Positions 16,872 to 26,944 of a stretch of DNA of 64,000 nucleotides are shown here, piece by piece. Every line of letters begins with the position of its first letter. Position 1 is the stretch's first letter. The translations under genes and the position numbers were made by a program. The notes beneath the pieces are model-generated. The model did no database searches and was not told the DNA's origin. It saw only the letters and a list, made by a program, of their open reading frames with translations. The DNA is from Bartonella ancashensis (lineage in GTDB: Bacteria; Pseudomonadota; Alphaproteobacteria; Rhizobiales; Rhizobiaceae), in assembly GCF_001281405.1 (NCBI RefSeq), contig NZ_CP010401.1, forward strand, positions 768,001-832,000. Reading direction: 5' to 3'.

Positions 16872-17756
16872 TTATAGCTCCGCTATTTCTGTACATGCTA
16901 TTGTGTTGTTGCTGTCAATGATACTGTGGCGTTGCAGTTGGCAATGCCATTGTTCCTGATAGCGTTCAATAGCAAACAAGTTGAAGTTAGCAGGTGGTTT
17001 TTCTCCTCCAAATGCCTGTGATGCAGAGGCAACACCGACAATGGGGATTTTTCTCATTTTTCCTTCCACTATTTTCAGTGTGGGAAGATGGGTGTGACCA
17101 TGGAGAACAAGTTCACAGCCGCAGCTTTTGACGACATTCAAAAAACGCTCTATACCCCATAATTTTTTATGCCAAGAAGTCGCACAGTGATAGGGAGGGT
17201 GATGAATGATTACAACGCGAAAGAGATTACGTTTTGCAGCATAGTCTAAAAGGTAAGATAAGTTTCGTGCCTGCACTCTTCCAAAATAACCTGAGGCTTG
17301 GAAAGGTGGAGTAGCAATGGCTGAGGAAGCTCCTATGATAGCCACATTATCACGAACACGTATATAAGGAAAAATATTTTTCTGTGATATATCACTTTTA
17401 ATCCAAGGTTGAAAAATGTTGCAAGCTTTCTTCAAAGCTCCACGAACATAAGCATCATGATTTCCGAAGGTCAAAGAAATGTCTTCAGGGGTTCCGTGCG
17501 TTAGTAACCAATTTCGTGCTCGTTCAAACTCTTCATTCAAAGAAAGGTTAACAAGGTCACCAGAAATTATTAGATGATTAGGATTTTTTTCGCTTATAGT
17601 ATGCATTAAGGTTTCTAATGTACCTGTTACCATTTGATTTTTGCGTTTTTTGTTCCAGTTGAGATAGCCAGTAAGGCGTTTCCCAACAAGTTCACCAAAA
17701 GAGGGTTGCGGTAAAGGTGAGAGATGTACATCTGATATATGAGTAAGATAAAACAT
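16872..17756 (-). CDS. Calcineurin-like metallophosphoesterase
   Basis: All five metal-binding blocks of the family are present in this 294-residue protein: Asp9 and His11 in HISDVHLS, Asp67 in IISGDLVN, GNHD at 98-101, HH in VVIIHHPPYH and GHTH near residue 217. The order and spacing resemble the 3',5'-cyclic-AMP phosphodiesterase (CpdA) or UDP-diacylglucosamine hydrolase-like groups, but the substrate cannot be decided. There is no signal peptide, so it should be cytoplasmic. It stands alone on the minus strand. Confidence 0.86.
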   Translation of the reverse strand: MFYLTHISDVHLSPLPQPSFGELVGKRLTGYLNWNKKRKNQMVTGTLETLMHTISEKNPNHLIISGDLVNLSLNEEFERARNWLLTHGTPEDISLTFGNHDAYVRGALKKACNIFQPWIKSDISQKNIFPYIRVRDNVAIIGASSAIATPPFQASGYFGRVQARNLSYLLDYAAKRNLFRVVIIHHPPYHCATSWHKKLWGIERFLNVVKSCGCELVLHGHTHLPTLKIVEGKMRKIPIVGVASASQAFGGEKPPANFNLFAIERYQEQWHCQLQRHSIIDSNNTIACTEIAEL

Positions 17757-17991
17757 GGACTTAGCATAATGCTGAAAAGAATTTAGGCAATAAAAAAGTC
17801 AATATATCATTAAAGATAATTTTGTCATAAAACGGTAGAGGAGCTTTTAGACGTTTACGTTACTGAAAAAGAATGCTAGGGGCAAGGAGCCATAAAATGT
17901 GTAAAGAGATAAATAGCACTGGATTGAAATTTTTAAATCAGAATAATTCACTTTTTCATTTACATGTCAATTTTTTCTGAGTCATGTATCC

Positions 17992-18546
17992 ATGATGAGT
18001 GAGACTTTGAATTCCCAACTTTTTATTTCTCCTGTTGAAAAAAGCAGTGATAAGGTAACTTATTGGTCCGAAGCGAATGAACATATTGTTCAAATTGAGC
18101 AAATAAACCGAGCTGTTTTTGGTCCTGGTCGTTTTGTTCGCGCAAGCTATTTATTACGGGAGAGTGGAGAGCATGACCGTCGTTTCTCTTTTGTTGCCTG
18201 TCTTGAAAATTATGTCATTGGTTCAGTGAGAATGACTTCTGTACAAATTGGGATTCAAAGTGCGTATTTATTAGGACCTCTTGTTGTTCGTCCCGGTTAC
18301 GAAAATTCTGGTATTGGTAGTAGGTTAATGCAGACTGTTTTGCAAGCAGTGAAGGATTACAATATTGGTTTGATAATTTTAGTTGGAAATAAGGAATATT
18401 ATGGTCGTTTTGGATTCAAGAATGTTAAGTATAAACAAATACACATGCCTGCACCAGTAGAGCCACAGAGACTATTGGCATTAGAGTTGCAAGAAGGTAT
18501 ATTAAAAGCGGTGCGAGGTAGGGTTCGTTATCGTTTATGTGATTAA
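17992..18546 (+). CDS. GNAT-family N-acetyltransferase
   Basis: The 184-residue protein carries the GNAT acetyl-CoA site in LGPLVVRPGYENSGIGSRLM (about residues 91-110; V-x-P then G-x-G-IG) and a following helix, then YYGRFGFK, typical of the YhbS-like subgroup. The acceptor (small molecule, protein or lipid) is unknown. The start has two adjacent ATG codons. It converges on the large membrane operon to the right, which ends about 60 bases beyond its stop. Confidence 0.83.
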   Translation: MMSETLNSQLFISPVEKSSDKVTYWSEANEHIVQIEQINRAVFGPGRFVRASYLLRESGEHDRRFSFVACLENYVIGSVRMTSVQIGIQSAYLLGPLVVRPGYENSGIGSRLMQTVLQAVKDYNIGLIILVGNKEYYGRFGFKNVKYKQIHMPAPVEPQRLLALELQEGILKAVRGRVRYRLCD

Positions 18547-18609
18547 TGTACACTAACATTTACAGCACATGACAGTTGTTTAAAAAGATTTGCAAAATCT
18601 TCAGATTTT

Positions 18610-20706
18610 TTAGAGGTTTTCACGGTACCATGCACTGCCAAGCGAGAAGATACAAGCGAGAAGGGCTAGGATTCCAGAAAAGACTGGAAATTTAGCAATA
18701 TCAATTAAGCGAGTCTCCGTAGACTCTTTTAAGATAATTGACTGAGAAGGAAAAGAGGAAGCTGCAGTTTGCTTCTGAATTACCTTGATAGGGGGGAGGT
18801 AAATACCATCTTTTTTTGAGTTGTGTAAGCGTGTTGTATGACCGCCGGTATATTGGCTGATAGGAGCTAATTTATTTTCTGTTGAAACCAAGTCAAGGGA
18901 TTCGATATTGTCAAGCGCTCCTATGTAAGAAAAGACTGTTTGATCACCATTATGAATCGTAAAAATTCCCTTTTCATCAGTTTTTAAAATTCCTGTAAAC
19001 ACACCTTCTTGCTCTTTCACTAAGGTAATATTTTCTTTCTTACCAGAGGGAAAGATGACGTTAACAAGTTCTGGTTGGTCTCTGAGTGTCTGTCGGCGAA
19101 TTGTTAAATGATGGTGATCACTTATAGCGCTTAATTTTTCTTCTTCCAGTTCAGGCTCTTTCATGAGCCAGTGGGTGATGCGGCGATAAAGAGCTGCATA
19201 AGGTCCTCCGCCATCAAAATTTCTAGCCCATAGCCAACTTTCGTCAGAGAGTAACATACCTACACGGCCTTCGTTGATACGGGAAAGAAGCAGAAGTGGT
19301 TGCTCATCAGCTCCTTTTAGAATAGCTAAGCCTTGGTATGTTTTTTTGATAGGGATTTGTCTGAACCATCTTCCCCATTGATGGGATGGGTGAGCAGGTG
19401 TTGCAAGGTTTCGTGTAACGGGGTGGCGTTCACCTTCTTTTGTTAATTTCGGGCGAAAAGGTTTTTCGATAATCGTTCCCTCAGACAGCGCTGGGAGAAC
19501 GCTTATTAAAGGTGTTTTTTCCAGTGAATTGTCACGAACAAATTCGGGTCCTGTTACTATTAGTAATGCACCGCCTTTTTGAACATATTGGGTAATATGG
19601 TCATAATAAATAAGGGGCAGTGCACTGGAATGTTGGTAACCATCAAGAATAATAAGGTCAAAATTATTGATCTCTTCAACAAATAGTTTAGTCGTAGGAA
19701 AAACAATGAGTGATAACTGGTTTGCAGGCGTATTGTCAGCTTTTTCAGGAGGACGTAAGATAGTAAAATGAACGAGGTCAATGCTAGAATCGCTCTTCAA
19801 AAGGTCTCGCCATGTTCGTTCTCCGTTATAAGGTGCACCTGAAATAAGAAGGACTCTCAGGTTTTCTCTGATCCCTTCAATTACGGCAATGGTTTGATTG
19901 TTATTCAGGCTTAATTCGTCATCATATGCATCTGTTGAAACTTTAATGATATTTTTTTCTGTATGAGGAAGTGTAATCTCTGCCTGAAAAATGATACCAG
20001 GAGTTACAGAATAATGCCCAACTTCTTGGTTATTAACACTCACAGTAATGTTTGCCTGAGCTGGCATTGATTTTTTAGGTATTCCTTTATCTTCGACAAG
20101 AATAGAGAGAATTTGTGGCTTATTAATAAGGGAAAAGCGAGGGGGAGAAATCAACTTAATTTGGCGATCAAATTCGTTTTCTCTACCTGTTATGAGGGCG
20201 TTTATTGGTGCTTGATGGTTAAGCTGCGATAATTGAGGAATATCATGCACTTGTCCATCAGTGATCAAAATTGTTCCAGCATAGCGAGATGGTGAGATAT
20301 CGAATACAGCTTGTGTTAGAGCGCTAAATAAGTTTGTAGATGGTGCATAATGGTTGTCAGTGGATTTTCCAGCTTCTATAAAGCGTGGCTCAAATTGTGG
20401 ATAGTGAGCTAGTTCATTAATGAGTTTTGTAAGTGCGGTATCACTATCATCAGTACGTGTGCCAAGAGTTTGGCTTTCACTCCGGTCAATTACAATTCCT
20501 ACGGTGCTTTTCATAGGTTCATGCTGTTCTCGTATGATAATAGGGTTAGATAAGGCAAGCATAAGAGATATAAGTGCTATGAGACGTGATATAGCCCCAC
20601 GACGCCTTGTAATGAGACTTATGAGTACAAAAAAAACAGGTAAAATTCCTAAAAGGAGAATCCAAAAAATAGGTAAAAAAGGCTGAAAAGTAAGAGATGC
20701 TATCAT
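18610..20706 (-). CDS. Large membrane protein, last gene of the MoxR/DUF58/DUF4159 operon
   Basis: The 698-residue protein has two N-terminal hydrophobic helices (residues about 10-28 and 38-58), a long extracytoplasmic region and one C-terminal helix before SAWYRENL. Its middle contains a von Willebrand-like fold (IVIDRSESQTLG near residue 72, IILITDGQVHD near residue 148) and a glutamine-amidotransferase-like segment (FDLIILDGYQHSSALP). I know the family only as an uncharacterised partner of MoxR systems. Its start overlaps the stop of the upstream gene by four bases. The VWA-like part keeps DxSxS in the form DRSES, so metal binding is possible. The role is probably in the cell envelope, by inference from the operon. 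Confidence 0.8.
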   Translation of the reverse strand: MIASLTFQPFLPIFWILLLGILPVFFVLISLITRRRGAISRLIALISLMLALSNPIIIREQHEPMKSTVGIVIDRSESQTLGTRTDDSDTALTKLINELAHYPQFEPRFIEAGKSTDNHYAPSTNLFSALTQAVFDISPSRYAGTILITDGQVHDIPQLSQLNHQAPINALITGRENEFDRQIKLISPPRFSLINKPQILSILVEDKGIPKKSMPAQANITVSVNNQEVGHYSVTPGIIFQAEITLPHTEKNIIKVSTDAYDDELSLNNNQTIAVIEGIRENLRVLLISGAPYNGERTWRDLLKSDSSIDLVHFTILRPPEKADNTPANQLSLIVFPTTKLFVEEINNFDLIILDGYQHSSALPLIYYDHITQYVQKGGALLIVTGPEFVRDNSLEKTPLISVLPALSEGTIIEKPFRPKLTKEGERHPVTRNLATPAHPSHQWGRWFRQIPIKKTYQGLAILKGADEQPLLLLSRINEGRVGMLLSDESWLWARNFDGGGPYAALYRRITHWLMKEPELEEEKLSAISDHHHLTIRRQTLRDQPELVNVIFPSGKKENITLVKEQEGVFTGILKTDEKGIFTIHNGDQTVFSYIGALDNIESLDLVSTENKLAPISQYTGGHTTRLHNSKKDGIYLPPIKVIQKQTAASSFPSQSIILKESTETRLIDIAKFPVFSGILALLACIFSLGSAWYRENL

Positions 20707-23498
20707 TTTTTTTCCTTGTTAAAGCGCTCTAATAGTGCAGGAACATGGATCTGATCGGCCTTATAATTTCCTGTGAGTGTGTACATAACAATATTTAATC
20801 CCGCACGAAATGCCCATAATCGTTGCATATAGTCATTGGGAATAAGTGGATATTTCCACATTTCTTTTTCGTTTAACGCCCAAGCACCAGCGAAGTCGTT
20901 GGCAGTGATAAAGAGGGAGCTGACATTGTCACCTGTGGTGATGGAGTTTGAATTTTTTTTATTTATTGATGAAGATTCAACCCATAAAGGGGAATTGCGG
21001 TAACGTCCTGGAAAGTCAGGCATAATATAAAAAGAACGGGAGACAACGTGATCGATAGTTGCGGGTTCAATAGCTAGAATATTGAGTTTTCTCAATATGG
21101 TTCGCAATTTTTGTGTAGCTGGATTAGCTGTTTCTTCGAGGGTGAGGTTTGTGTTCATCTGATCGCGCGTATCAAATAAAACTGCCCCTCCATGTTTCAT
21201 GAAGGCATTTATTTTTTCAAGATTTTTTTGCGTTGGTAAAGGGCTATCAGGATCAATAGGCCAATAAATTAAAGGATAAAAAGCGAGTTCATCTTTATCA
21301 AGATCAAGAGCTACTACGGGTCCGGGTGAAAGCATCGTATGCTCTGAGATGAATTGGCTCAGTGCTTTTAAGCCACTTCTGCTTGTTGCATCAATTTCAT
21401 TGTTGTTAGTTATAACGTAGGCAAGGTGCGGTGTTCCAGCTGTTTGCACCGTAGCTGTATCGTATTTTCTGCAGTTTGCGCCTGGAGACTGGAATCGTAT
21501 AGCGTCAAGATAATACAATTTCCTACCAGAAAAATAAAAAAATACTTTTATTTTTCGGTTAGAAAGAAGGAATTTTTCTCTCCATAAAACCAAAAAAATA
21601 TCAAGAGTGAATAATAGCATTGCTAATCCTAAAATGGGACCAGTGAGATGGTATTCTTGTATATCGTCGTAGGATAGGCTTTTCTCAGAAGAAATTCGCT
21701 GGTGCTCTTGTTCAATAAGGTTAGACGAAGAATTGAGTACATTAAGTGCATAAAAGTTATTTTTAGAACCGTAGAGACCGGGTGGAGTACTGTAAGATGG
21801 AAAAGGTAATTTCTGTTTGTCAATAATAAGTGGGGCAATAAAAGAAGGAGGTATTTGTAATTGGCCATCAGCATTGAGTATTCGCCAGGGAGTCTGTGGT
21901 GTTTTTATTGTATGCAGTACAGGGCTATGATCATACGTATTTACTGTGATAAGTTTTTGCAACATTTGTGCAAAAAATCCAGAAAGTGGAAGATTTGACC
22001 ACGTTGAATCGGGTGAAACATGAATAAAGACAAGTGTTCCTTTACCTCGTTGTGTCGCTGTAACAAGGGGGGATCCGTCGGCAAGATTGAGCCATGTTTT
22101 TTCAAAAAGGTTTGAATTCGGTTCTGCTAAAATCTGGCGAAAAATCATTATGTCTTCTGGAAAAGGAAGATCAGAAAAAACACTATTTTTTGTAAAAGGT
22201 GCCAATTTTTGAGGTTGAGTCCATGACATGGTGCCTCCAAGCCGGCGCTCACCAGGGCGTAGTGGTACAGGAAGTAAGCTATCGTAGTATTCTGTTGAAG
22301 CAATTTTTTCTCCTGCAAAACGAATGAGAGTTCCTCCTTCATTAATGAAATCAGAAAGTTTTTTTTCTGCTTCTGCTGATAGATTGACAATGTCACCCAT
22401 GATTAAGACAGATGGGTTTTGTTTAAGTAAGTAATCAATATTAACAGAAAGTTCACCCCTTCCTGTTGTTATGAGTTCTGTATGGCCTTGCAAGGCTTTA
22501 ATAACGTAATAAAGCGGGGAGAGCAGAGGTTGCGTCATTTCGTTAACGCTTGGTGATAAAATAGCAACACGATTTATTTTTTTATAGCTATCAACTAAAA
22601 AAGTCGCTGCTGCATGAGTATGGTTATTAATTTTAATCCATGCAATTTCATTACGTAATTCTAGTGGTAAATTAAAGGGAAGGAGAATTTCTTTTTCTCC
22701 TTCATGGAATTGTGCTGTAGAATGTGACAGAAGCTGGTTTTTTAAATTATATAGGTTTAGAGTGACAGCAATTTTGCCATGGGGGACAGCACGAATGACA
22801 CGTGCTGTTATTTTTCCATCATTATGATTGATCTCTTTTATACCGATTAAGTCAGAAATATTGGTTGAGTACCATAAAAGTGTTTTAGGGTTTAATTTTT
22901 CAATAAGATCAAATGCTTGTGTGTCTTCATCTGTTTGTAAGCCATCGCTTAGATAAGCAACATCAATAGGTTTGTTGTGAACCTTTTTTATCAATTGCTT
23001 TAACGCGTCTACACGATTAGTAGGTAGGGGGTGAGGGTATAAATGTAGGAGGTTCTTTTTTACGACTTCTGCGGGCAAAGGATCAATTTCTTCCGAGGTA
23101 TTTCCGGCTGTTGCAATCAAATAGACGCTTTTTTGAAGTTTTGCAGCTTGATTGAGAAGAGATTCAGCAACTGTTATACGTTTTTTCCATTCTTTGGCAG
23201 AAGCCCAGCCGTTATCAATGATGAGTGCAAGTGGTTGAGATCCGGAAAGAAGAGTTTGATTTTGATACCAAGAAGGACGTGCGAGGGCGATGATGATAAG
23301 TGTTGCGATGGTTAGGCGTAAAAATAATAACCACAATGGTATACGATCAGCTTTTGCGTTTTGGTCCATTTGTTTTACTAAGAGTCGTAAAGGGGGAAAA
23401 ATTTCCTTACGGACATTAGAAGGCGTTGTCCGCAGAATCCACCAAATGAATGGTAGGGCTAAAAATCCTAATAAAACTAAGGGAGCTGCAAAATTCAC
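20703..23498 (-). CDS. BatA-like / DUF4159 membrane protein
   Basis: This 931-residue protein begins with the aerotolerance (BatA) N-terminal domain: LVLLGFLALPFIWWILR, a basic loop, and a second helix at about residues 57-76. A VWA-like region follows (SQPLALIIDNGW), then a long periplasmic part with an amidotransferase-like fold (FINEGGTLIRFAGE), a helix near residue 635, and a C-terminal DUF4159 domain (ATVQTAGTPHLAYVITNNNE, then MKHGGAVLFDTRDQ). The VWA-like part has DNG in place of DxSxS, so metal coordination is doubtful. It overlaps its neighbours by four bases on both sides. Function is uncharacterised; an envelope stress or assembly role is inference. Confidence 0.82.
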   Translation of the reverse strand: MNFAAPLVLLGFLALPFIWWILRTTPSNVRKEIFPPLRLLVKQMDQNAKADRIPLWLLFLRLTIATLIIIALARPSWYQNQTLLSGSQPLALIIDNGWASAKEWKKRITVAESLLNQAAKLQKSVYLIATAGNTSEEIDPLPAEVVKKNLLHLYPHPLPTNRVDALKQLIKKVHNKPIDVAYLSDGLQTDEDTQAFDLIEKLNPKTLLWYSTNISDLIGIKEINHNDGKITARVIRAVPHGKIAVTLNLYNLKNQLLSHSTAQFHEGEKEILLPFNLPLELRNEIAWIKINNHTHAAATFLVDSYKKINRVAILSPSVNEMTQPLLSPLYYVIKALQGHTELITTGRGELSVNIDYLLKQNPSVLIMGDIVNLSAEAEKKLSDFINEGGTLIRFAGEKIASTEYYDSLLPVPLRPGERRLGGTMSWTQPQKLAPFTKNSVFSDLPFPEDIMIFRQILAEPNSNLFEKTWLNLADGSPLVTATQRGKGTLVFIHVSPDSTWSNLPLSGFFAQMLQKLITVNTYDHSPVLHTIKTPQTPWRILNADGQLQIPPSFIAPLIIDKQKLPFPSYSTPPGLYGSKNNFYALNVLNSSSNLIEQEHQRISSEKSLSYDDIQEYHLTGPILGLAMLLFTLDIFLVLWREKFLLSNRKIKVFFYFSGRKLYYLDAIRFQSPGANCRKYDTATVQTAGTPHLAYVITNNNEIDATSRSGLKALSQFISEHTMLSPGPVVALDLDKDELAFYPLIYWPIDPDSPLPTQKNLEKINAFMKHGGAVLFDTRDQMNTNLTLEETANPATQKLRTILRKLNILAIEPATIDHVVSRSFYIMPDFPGRYRNSPLWVESSSINKKNSNSITTGDNVSSLFITANDFAGAWALNEKEMWKYPLIPNDYMQRLWAFRAGLNIVMYTLTGNYKADQIHVPALLERFNKEKK

Positions 23499-24406
23499 TG
23501 TACTTTCCTTGTGTGAGGAGAAGGGATGCTCACTTGATATGCGAGTTGTCTAATGGTTTCTGTTAAAGGCTGATCAGTTTTACTTACCTGGTAAGTCCAT
23601 CCTTGACGTGAACAGAAATGCATAAGTTTTTGTCGTCGTTCTTGGTAAAGTTTGCAATAAGATTTGCTAAGATTTTCTGCTTTTCCGAAGATAGTTTTTT
23701 CTTTTGTTTCAGGGTCAATAAATTCTGTGCGTCCTGTGAAGGGGAAATATTCTTCTGCTGGATCAGAAGTTTCAATTAAATAGGCATTGACTTTTTTCAT
23801 GGTTAAAAGTTTTAGATTTTCGATAATCGTCTCAATAGGATCAAGAAAGTCACTAATTATTATGATTTGTGAAGAATTTGTGATAGCTGAAAAATTTGGA
23901 AGCGGGCTTTCACCTTTATAATGAATGAGGGCCAAGGCCATGTGTTCGGCAATATTAGATATCATTGTAGGAGGCATCAAGTCAGGAATAGCAACATGTT
24001 CACCACTTCGTGTCAGCAATGTTGCCAATGCAAGAGAAAGAATGAGGGCATGATTACCTTTGGAAATTTTAGAGAAACGTGAGCAATAATGCATGGACGC
24101 ACTTTGGTCAGGCCAAATCCAAATGGTCTGTGCTGTTTCCCATTCATATTCACGTAAATAGATGTGTTTATCACGTGCTGAGCGGCGCCAATCGATGCGT
24201 GTAATAGGTTCTCCTTCAACATATGGACGAAATTGCCAGAAATTCTCTCCGCTACCACATTTACGTCGACCGTGCCATCCGGCCATCAACGTACTAGCAA
24301 TAAGGCGCGCTTGTAGAAGGCAAAGAGACATATTGGCTATATCTTTGTTTAGCCTTACTACCAGCGATTCCGCAGATTCCTTAGTAACTTTTTTGCCAAT
24401 AGACAT
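23495..24406 (-). CDS. DUF58-domain protein
   Basis: This 303-residue soluble protein has the DUF58 hallmark FRPYVEGEPITRIDWRRSAR at about residues 67-86, preceded by GRRKCGSGENFWQ. The second half has a VWA-like fold (IWIWPDQSASMHYCS near residue 96, IIIISDFLDP near residue 158). DUF58 proteins nearly always pair with a MoxR AAA+ ATPase, as here, where the ATPase gene ends one base before this start. They are thought to act as adaptors that the ATPase remodels; their substrate is unknown. The 3' end overlaps the next gene by four bases. Confidence 0.87.
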   Translation of the reverse strand: MSIGKKVTKESAESLVVRLNKDIANMSLCLLQARLIASTLMAGWHGRRKCGSGENFWQFRPYVEGEPITRIDWRRSARDKHIYLREYEWETAQTIWIWPDQSASMHYCSRFSKISKGNHALILSLALATLLTRSGEHVAIPDLMPPTMISNIAEHMALALIHYKGESPLPNFSAITNSSQIIIISDFLDPIETIIENLKLLTMKKVNAYLIETSDPAEEYFPFTGRTEFIDPETKEKTIFGKAENLSKSYCKLYQERRQKLMHFCSRQGWTYQVSKTDQPLTETIRQLAYQVSIPSPHTRKVQ

Positions 24407-25438
24407 TCAGAGAGCATCTTTCACGAGAGTGGCAATGATATTTTTTGTAGTGATATTTTCAGTACGTGCAGCAAAATTAAGAGCTATACGGTGTTGTAGG
24501 ACAGGATAGGCTAGTGCTTCGATATCATCAAGAGAGGGCGATAAACGTCCATGATAAAGTGCACGAGCACGGGCACAAAGTGAGAGTGCTTGTGATGCTC
24601 GAGGGCCAGGTCCCCAGGTAATATAAGCGTGAGCCGTGGAATTTTCTTTACAAGGACGTGCTGAACGCACCAGCTTCAAAATAGCTTCAACGATATTTTG
24701 AGAAATAGGTATTTTTCGGACAATTTTCTGAATTTTTAGCAATTTTTTAGGCGACAGAACCGGCTTTATACTTTGGCTTTTATCTCCGGTTGTTTCTAAA
24801 ATAATACGCCGTTCCGTTGCAAGATCAGGATAATCAATGTCGATTTGCATTAAAAAACGGTCTAGTTGTGCTTCAGGAAGTTGATAAGTTCCTTCTTGTT
24901 CAAGAGGATTTTGGGTTGCAAGTACATGAAAAGGTTGCGGCAGACTATAATCAATTCCAGCAACGGTAACATGATATTCTTGCATAGCTTGTAGAAGAGC
25001 TGATTGTGTGCGGGGGGAAGCACGGTTGATTTCATCGGCCATGAGCAATTGAGTAAAAATGGGGCCTTGAATATAGCGGAAAGAGCGTTTTCCATTTTCG
25101 TCTAAATCCATAATTTCAGAACCAATGATGTCGGATGGCATTAAATCTGGTGTAAATTGGATACGTTTTCCGTGGAGGCCGAGTGCAGTTCCTAATGTTT
25201 CAACAAGACGTGTTTTAGCAAGTCCTGGGGCTCCAATAAGAAGGGCATGTCCGCCAGCTAAAATGGCAGTTAAAGTGCACTCAATTACATAATTTTGGCC
25301 AAAAATAACCTTACCAATAACCTGTCGAAGATTGTCTAATTCTTCATGTGCTTTATCAATGTCGTGAATAACTAGCTCTGCATCGTTACTTATATTTTCT
25401 TCTTTAATGGAATTGGATAGTGTACTTCTGTGGCTCAT
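24407..25438 (-). CDS. MoxR-family AAA+ ATPase
   Basis: The 343-residue protein is the first gene of a four-gene operon. Walker A is GAPGLAKTRLVE (about residues 74-85), Walker B LLMADEINRASPRTQSALL, sensor 1 LATQNPLEQEGTY and the MoxR lid domain with GPGPRASQAL. MoxR ATPases serve as chaperones in the maturation of protein complexes, usually with a VWA partner. Here the partners are DUF58 and two membrane proteins with VWA-like regions, similar to the Bat (Bacteroides aerotolerance) arrangement. The divergent cca gene begins about 250 bases away. Confidence 0.92.
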   Translation of the reverse strand: MSHRSTLSNSIKEENISNDAELVIHDIDKAHEELDNLRQVIGKVIFGQNYVIECTLTAILAGGHALLIGAPGLAKTRLVETLGTALGLHGKRIQFTPDLMPSDIIGSEIMDLDENGKRSFRYIQGPIFTQLLMADEINRASPRTQSALLQAMQEYHVTVAGIDYSLPQPFHVLATQNPLEQEGTYQLPEAQLDRFLMQIDIDYPDLATERRIILETTGDKSQSIKPVLSPKKLLKIQKIVRKIPISQNIVEAILKLVRSARPCKENSTAHAYITWGPGPRASQALSLCARARALYHGRLSPSLDDIEALAYPVLQHRIALNFAARTENITTKNIIATLVKDAL

Positions 25439-25684
25439 ATTTCTTCCTTAAGACATCCGTGGAAAAATGATAATAATTTGTGTGGTCACAAAATATTTGA
25501 CAATTTGTACCAGAAAATGAAGAGAAAAGAAGTGTGATGGGGCATTTTTTTGGTACTCGTACACAGGTAAGGAAGCACTTTTATTGAGAAGATTTTATGA
25601 CATGGTAGAAGTGTAGTGCAATTGTAGTGTTGTGATGTCGTCTCCTAAGACACATTATGGTAAGTCGTTTAAAAGGTTAGATAA

Positions 25685-26944
25685 TTGAGTGCGGAACAAA
25701 ATTTTAGGCAAGTTGACTGGTTACAGCATAAAAATCTTCAGACGCTTCTTCATTTTTTATCGTTGGGTAATGAAGAGGCCCGTATTGTCGGTGGTGCAGT
25801 CCGCAATCAACTCTTAGGGCAGCCCATTACTGATATTGATATTGCGACAACATGTCTGCCTCAACAGGTTATAGAACGCGTAAGAAAAAGTGGGTTTAAA
25901 GCTATTCCTACTGGTATTGATTTTGGAACAGTGACGGTAGTTATTGAGTCAAACTCCTACGAGGTTACAACGCTTCGTTGTGATACTGAAACAGATGGTC
26001 GTCATGCAAAAGTTTCTTTTAGTCGTGATTGGAAAAAGGATGCTGAACGACGAGATTTTACGATAAATGCACTCTATTGTGATGCTTTTGGCAAACTTTA
26101 TGATGATGTTGGAGGTTTAAAGGATATTGCAAGCAAGACAGTACGTTTCATAGGTGCAGCAGAGAATCGTATTCGTGAAGATTATTTGCGAATTTTGCGA
26201 TTTTTTCGTTTTTTTGCTTGGTATGGGGCAGGACGACCCGATGCACAAGGTTTGAAAGCGTGTGCTTCTTTAAAAGAAGGTTTGCAACAACTTTCATCAG
26301 AACGTATTTGGGGAGAGATAAAAAAACTTCTGTCTGCACCAGATCCAATACGGGCACTTTTGTGGATGCGTCAAAGTGGTATTTTAACGCTAATTTTACC
26401 TGAAACAGAGAAGTGGGGTATTGATGCAATTCATTCACTCATAACAACAGAGCGTTCTTTTGGTTGGATAACAGATCCATTATTACGGTTACAGAGTCTT
26501 ATTCCACCTGATCCTATGCGTCTTCATGAGATGGCTCATCGTTTGCACTTATCCAATAAAGAAGTGATACGTTTGAAAAAGTGGGCCACGTTGGAAAAAA
26601 TTGGTTTAGATTGTTCAGAAAATTCTTTGAAAAGAATGATTTATGTTCATGGTCAACAACCAGTTTTAGATCAATTATCTCTAGATTTAGCTGCTATATA
26701 CAGTGGTTTTTTAAAACAGGATGAGCTTTTCAAAAAAGAAGAGTATTTAAAGAATCTTTATCAATTGGCTCAAAATTGGAAAATTCCGGTTTTTCCTATT
26801 AAGGGTAGTGATTTGATAAAAAAAGGTTTTTTTGAAGGGCGTCTTTTAGGACAAAAGCTCAAGGAATTAGAAACAATGTGGATTGAGAGTGGGTTTTTAA
26901 TGGATCGTGATGCATTGCTCAAAACGCTTGAAATACAAGGGTGA
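25685..26944 (+). CDS. cca: CCA tRNA nucleotidyltransferase / poly(A) polymerase family
   Basis: The 419-residue enzyme adds or repairs the 3' CCA of tRNAs. The nucleotidyltransferase domain has IVGGAVRNQLLGQPITDIDIA, where the DxD aspartates bind metal, then RRDFTINALYCD and the RIREDYLRILRFFRF helix. The first motif has GGAVRN where most have GGxVRD. A TAA at 25682-25684 lies directly before the frame and no in-frame ATG occurs until past the catalytic motifs, so TTG 25685 is the start. AAAAGG at 25671-25676 sits eight bases upstream. The one tRNA in this window already encodes CCA, so the enzyme may act mainly in repair. Confidence 0.9.
   Translation: MSAEQNFRQVDWLQHKNLQTLLHFLSLGNEEARIVGGAVRNQLLGQPITDIDIATTCLPQQVIERVRKSGFKAIPTGIDFGTVTVVIESNSYEVTTLRCDTETDGRHAKVSFSRDWKKDAERRDFTINALYCDAFGKLYDDVGGLKDIASKTVRFIGAAENRIREDYLRILRFFRFFAWYGAGRPDAQGLKACASLKEGLQQLSSERIWGEIKKLLSAPDPIRALLWMRQSGILTLILPETEKWGIDAIHSLITTERSFGWITDPLLRLQSLIPPDPMRLHEMAHRLHLSNKEVIRLKKWATLEKIGLDCSENSLKRMIYVHGQQPVLDQLSLDLAAIYSGFLKQDELFKKEEYLKNLYQLAQNWKIPVFPIKGSDLIKKGFFEGRLLGQKLKELETMWIESGFLMDRDALLKTLEIQG

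Noticed and set aside
16768-16959. Plus-strand open frame of 63 codons
   Set aside because: Its last third overlaps the 3' end of the phosphoesterase gene on the other strand. It has no good ribosome-binding site and the composition is not protein-like.
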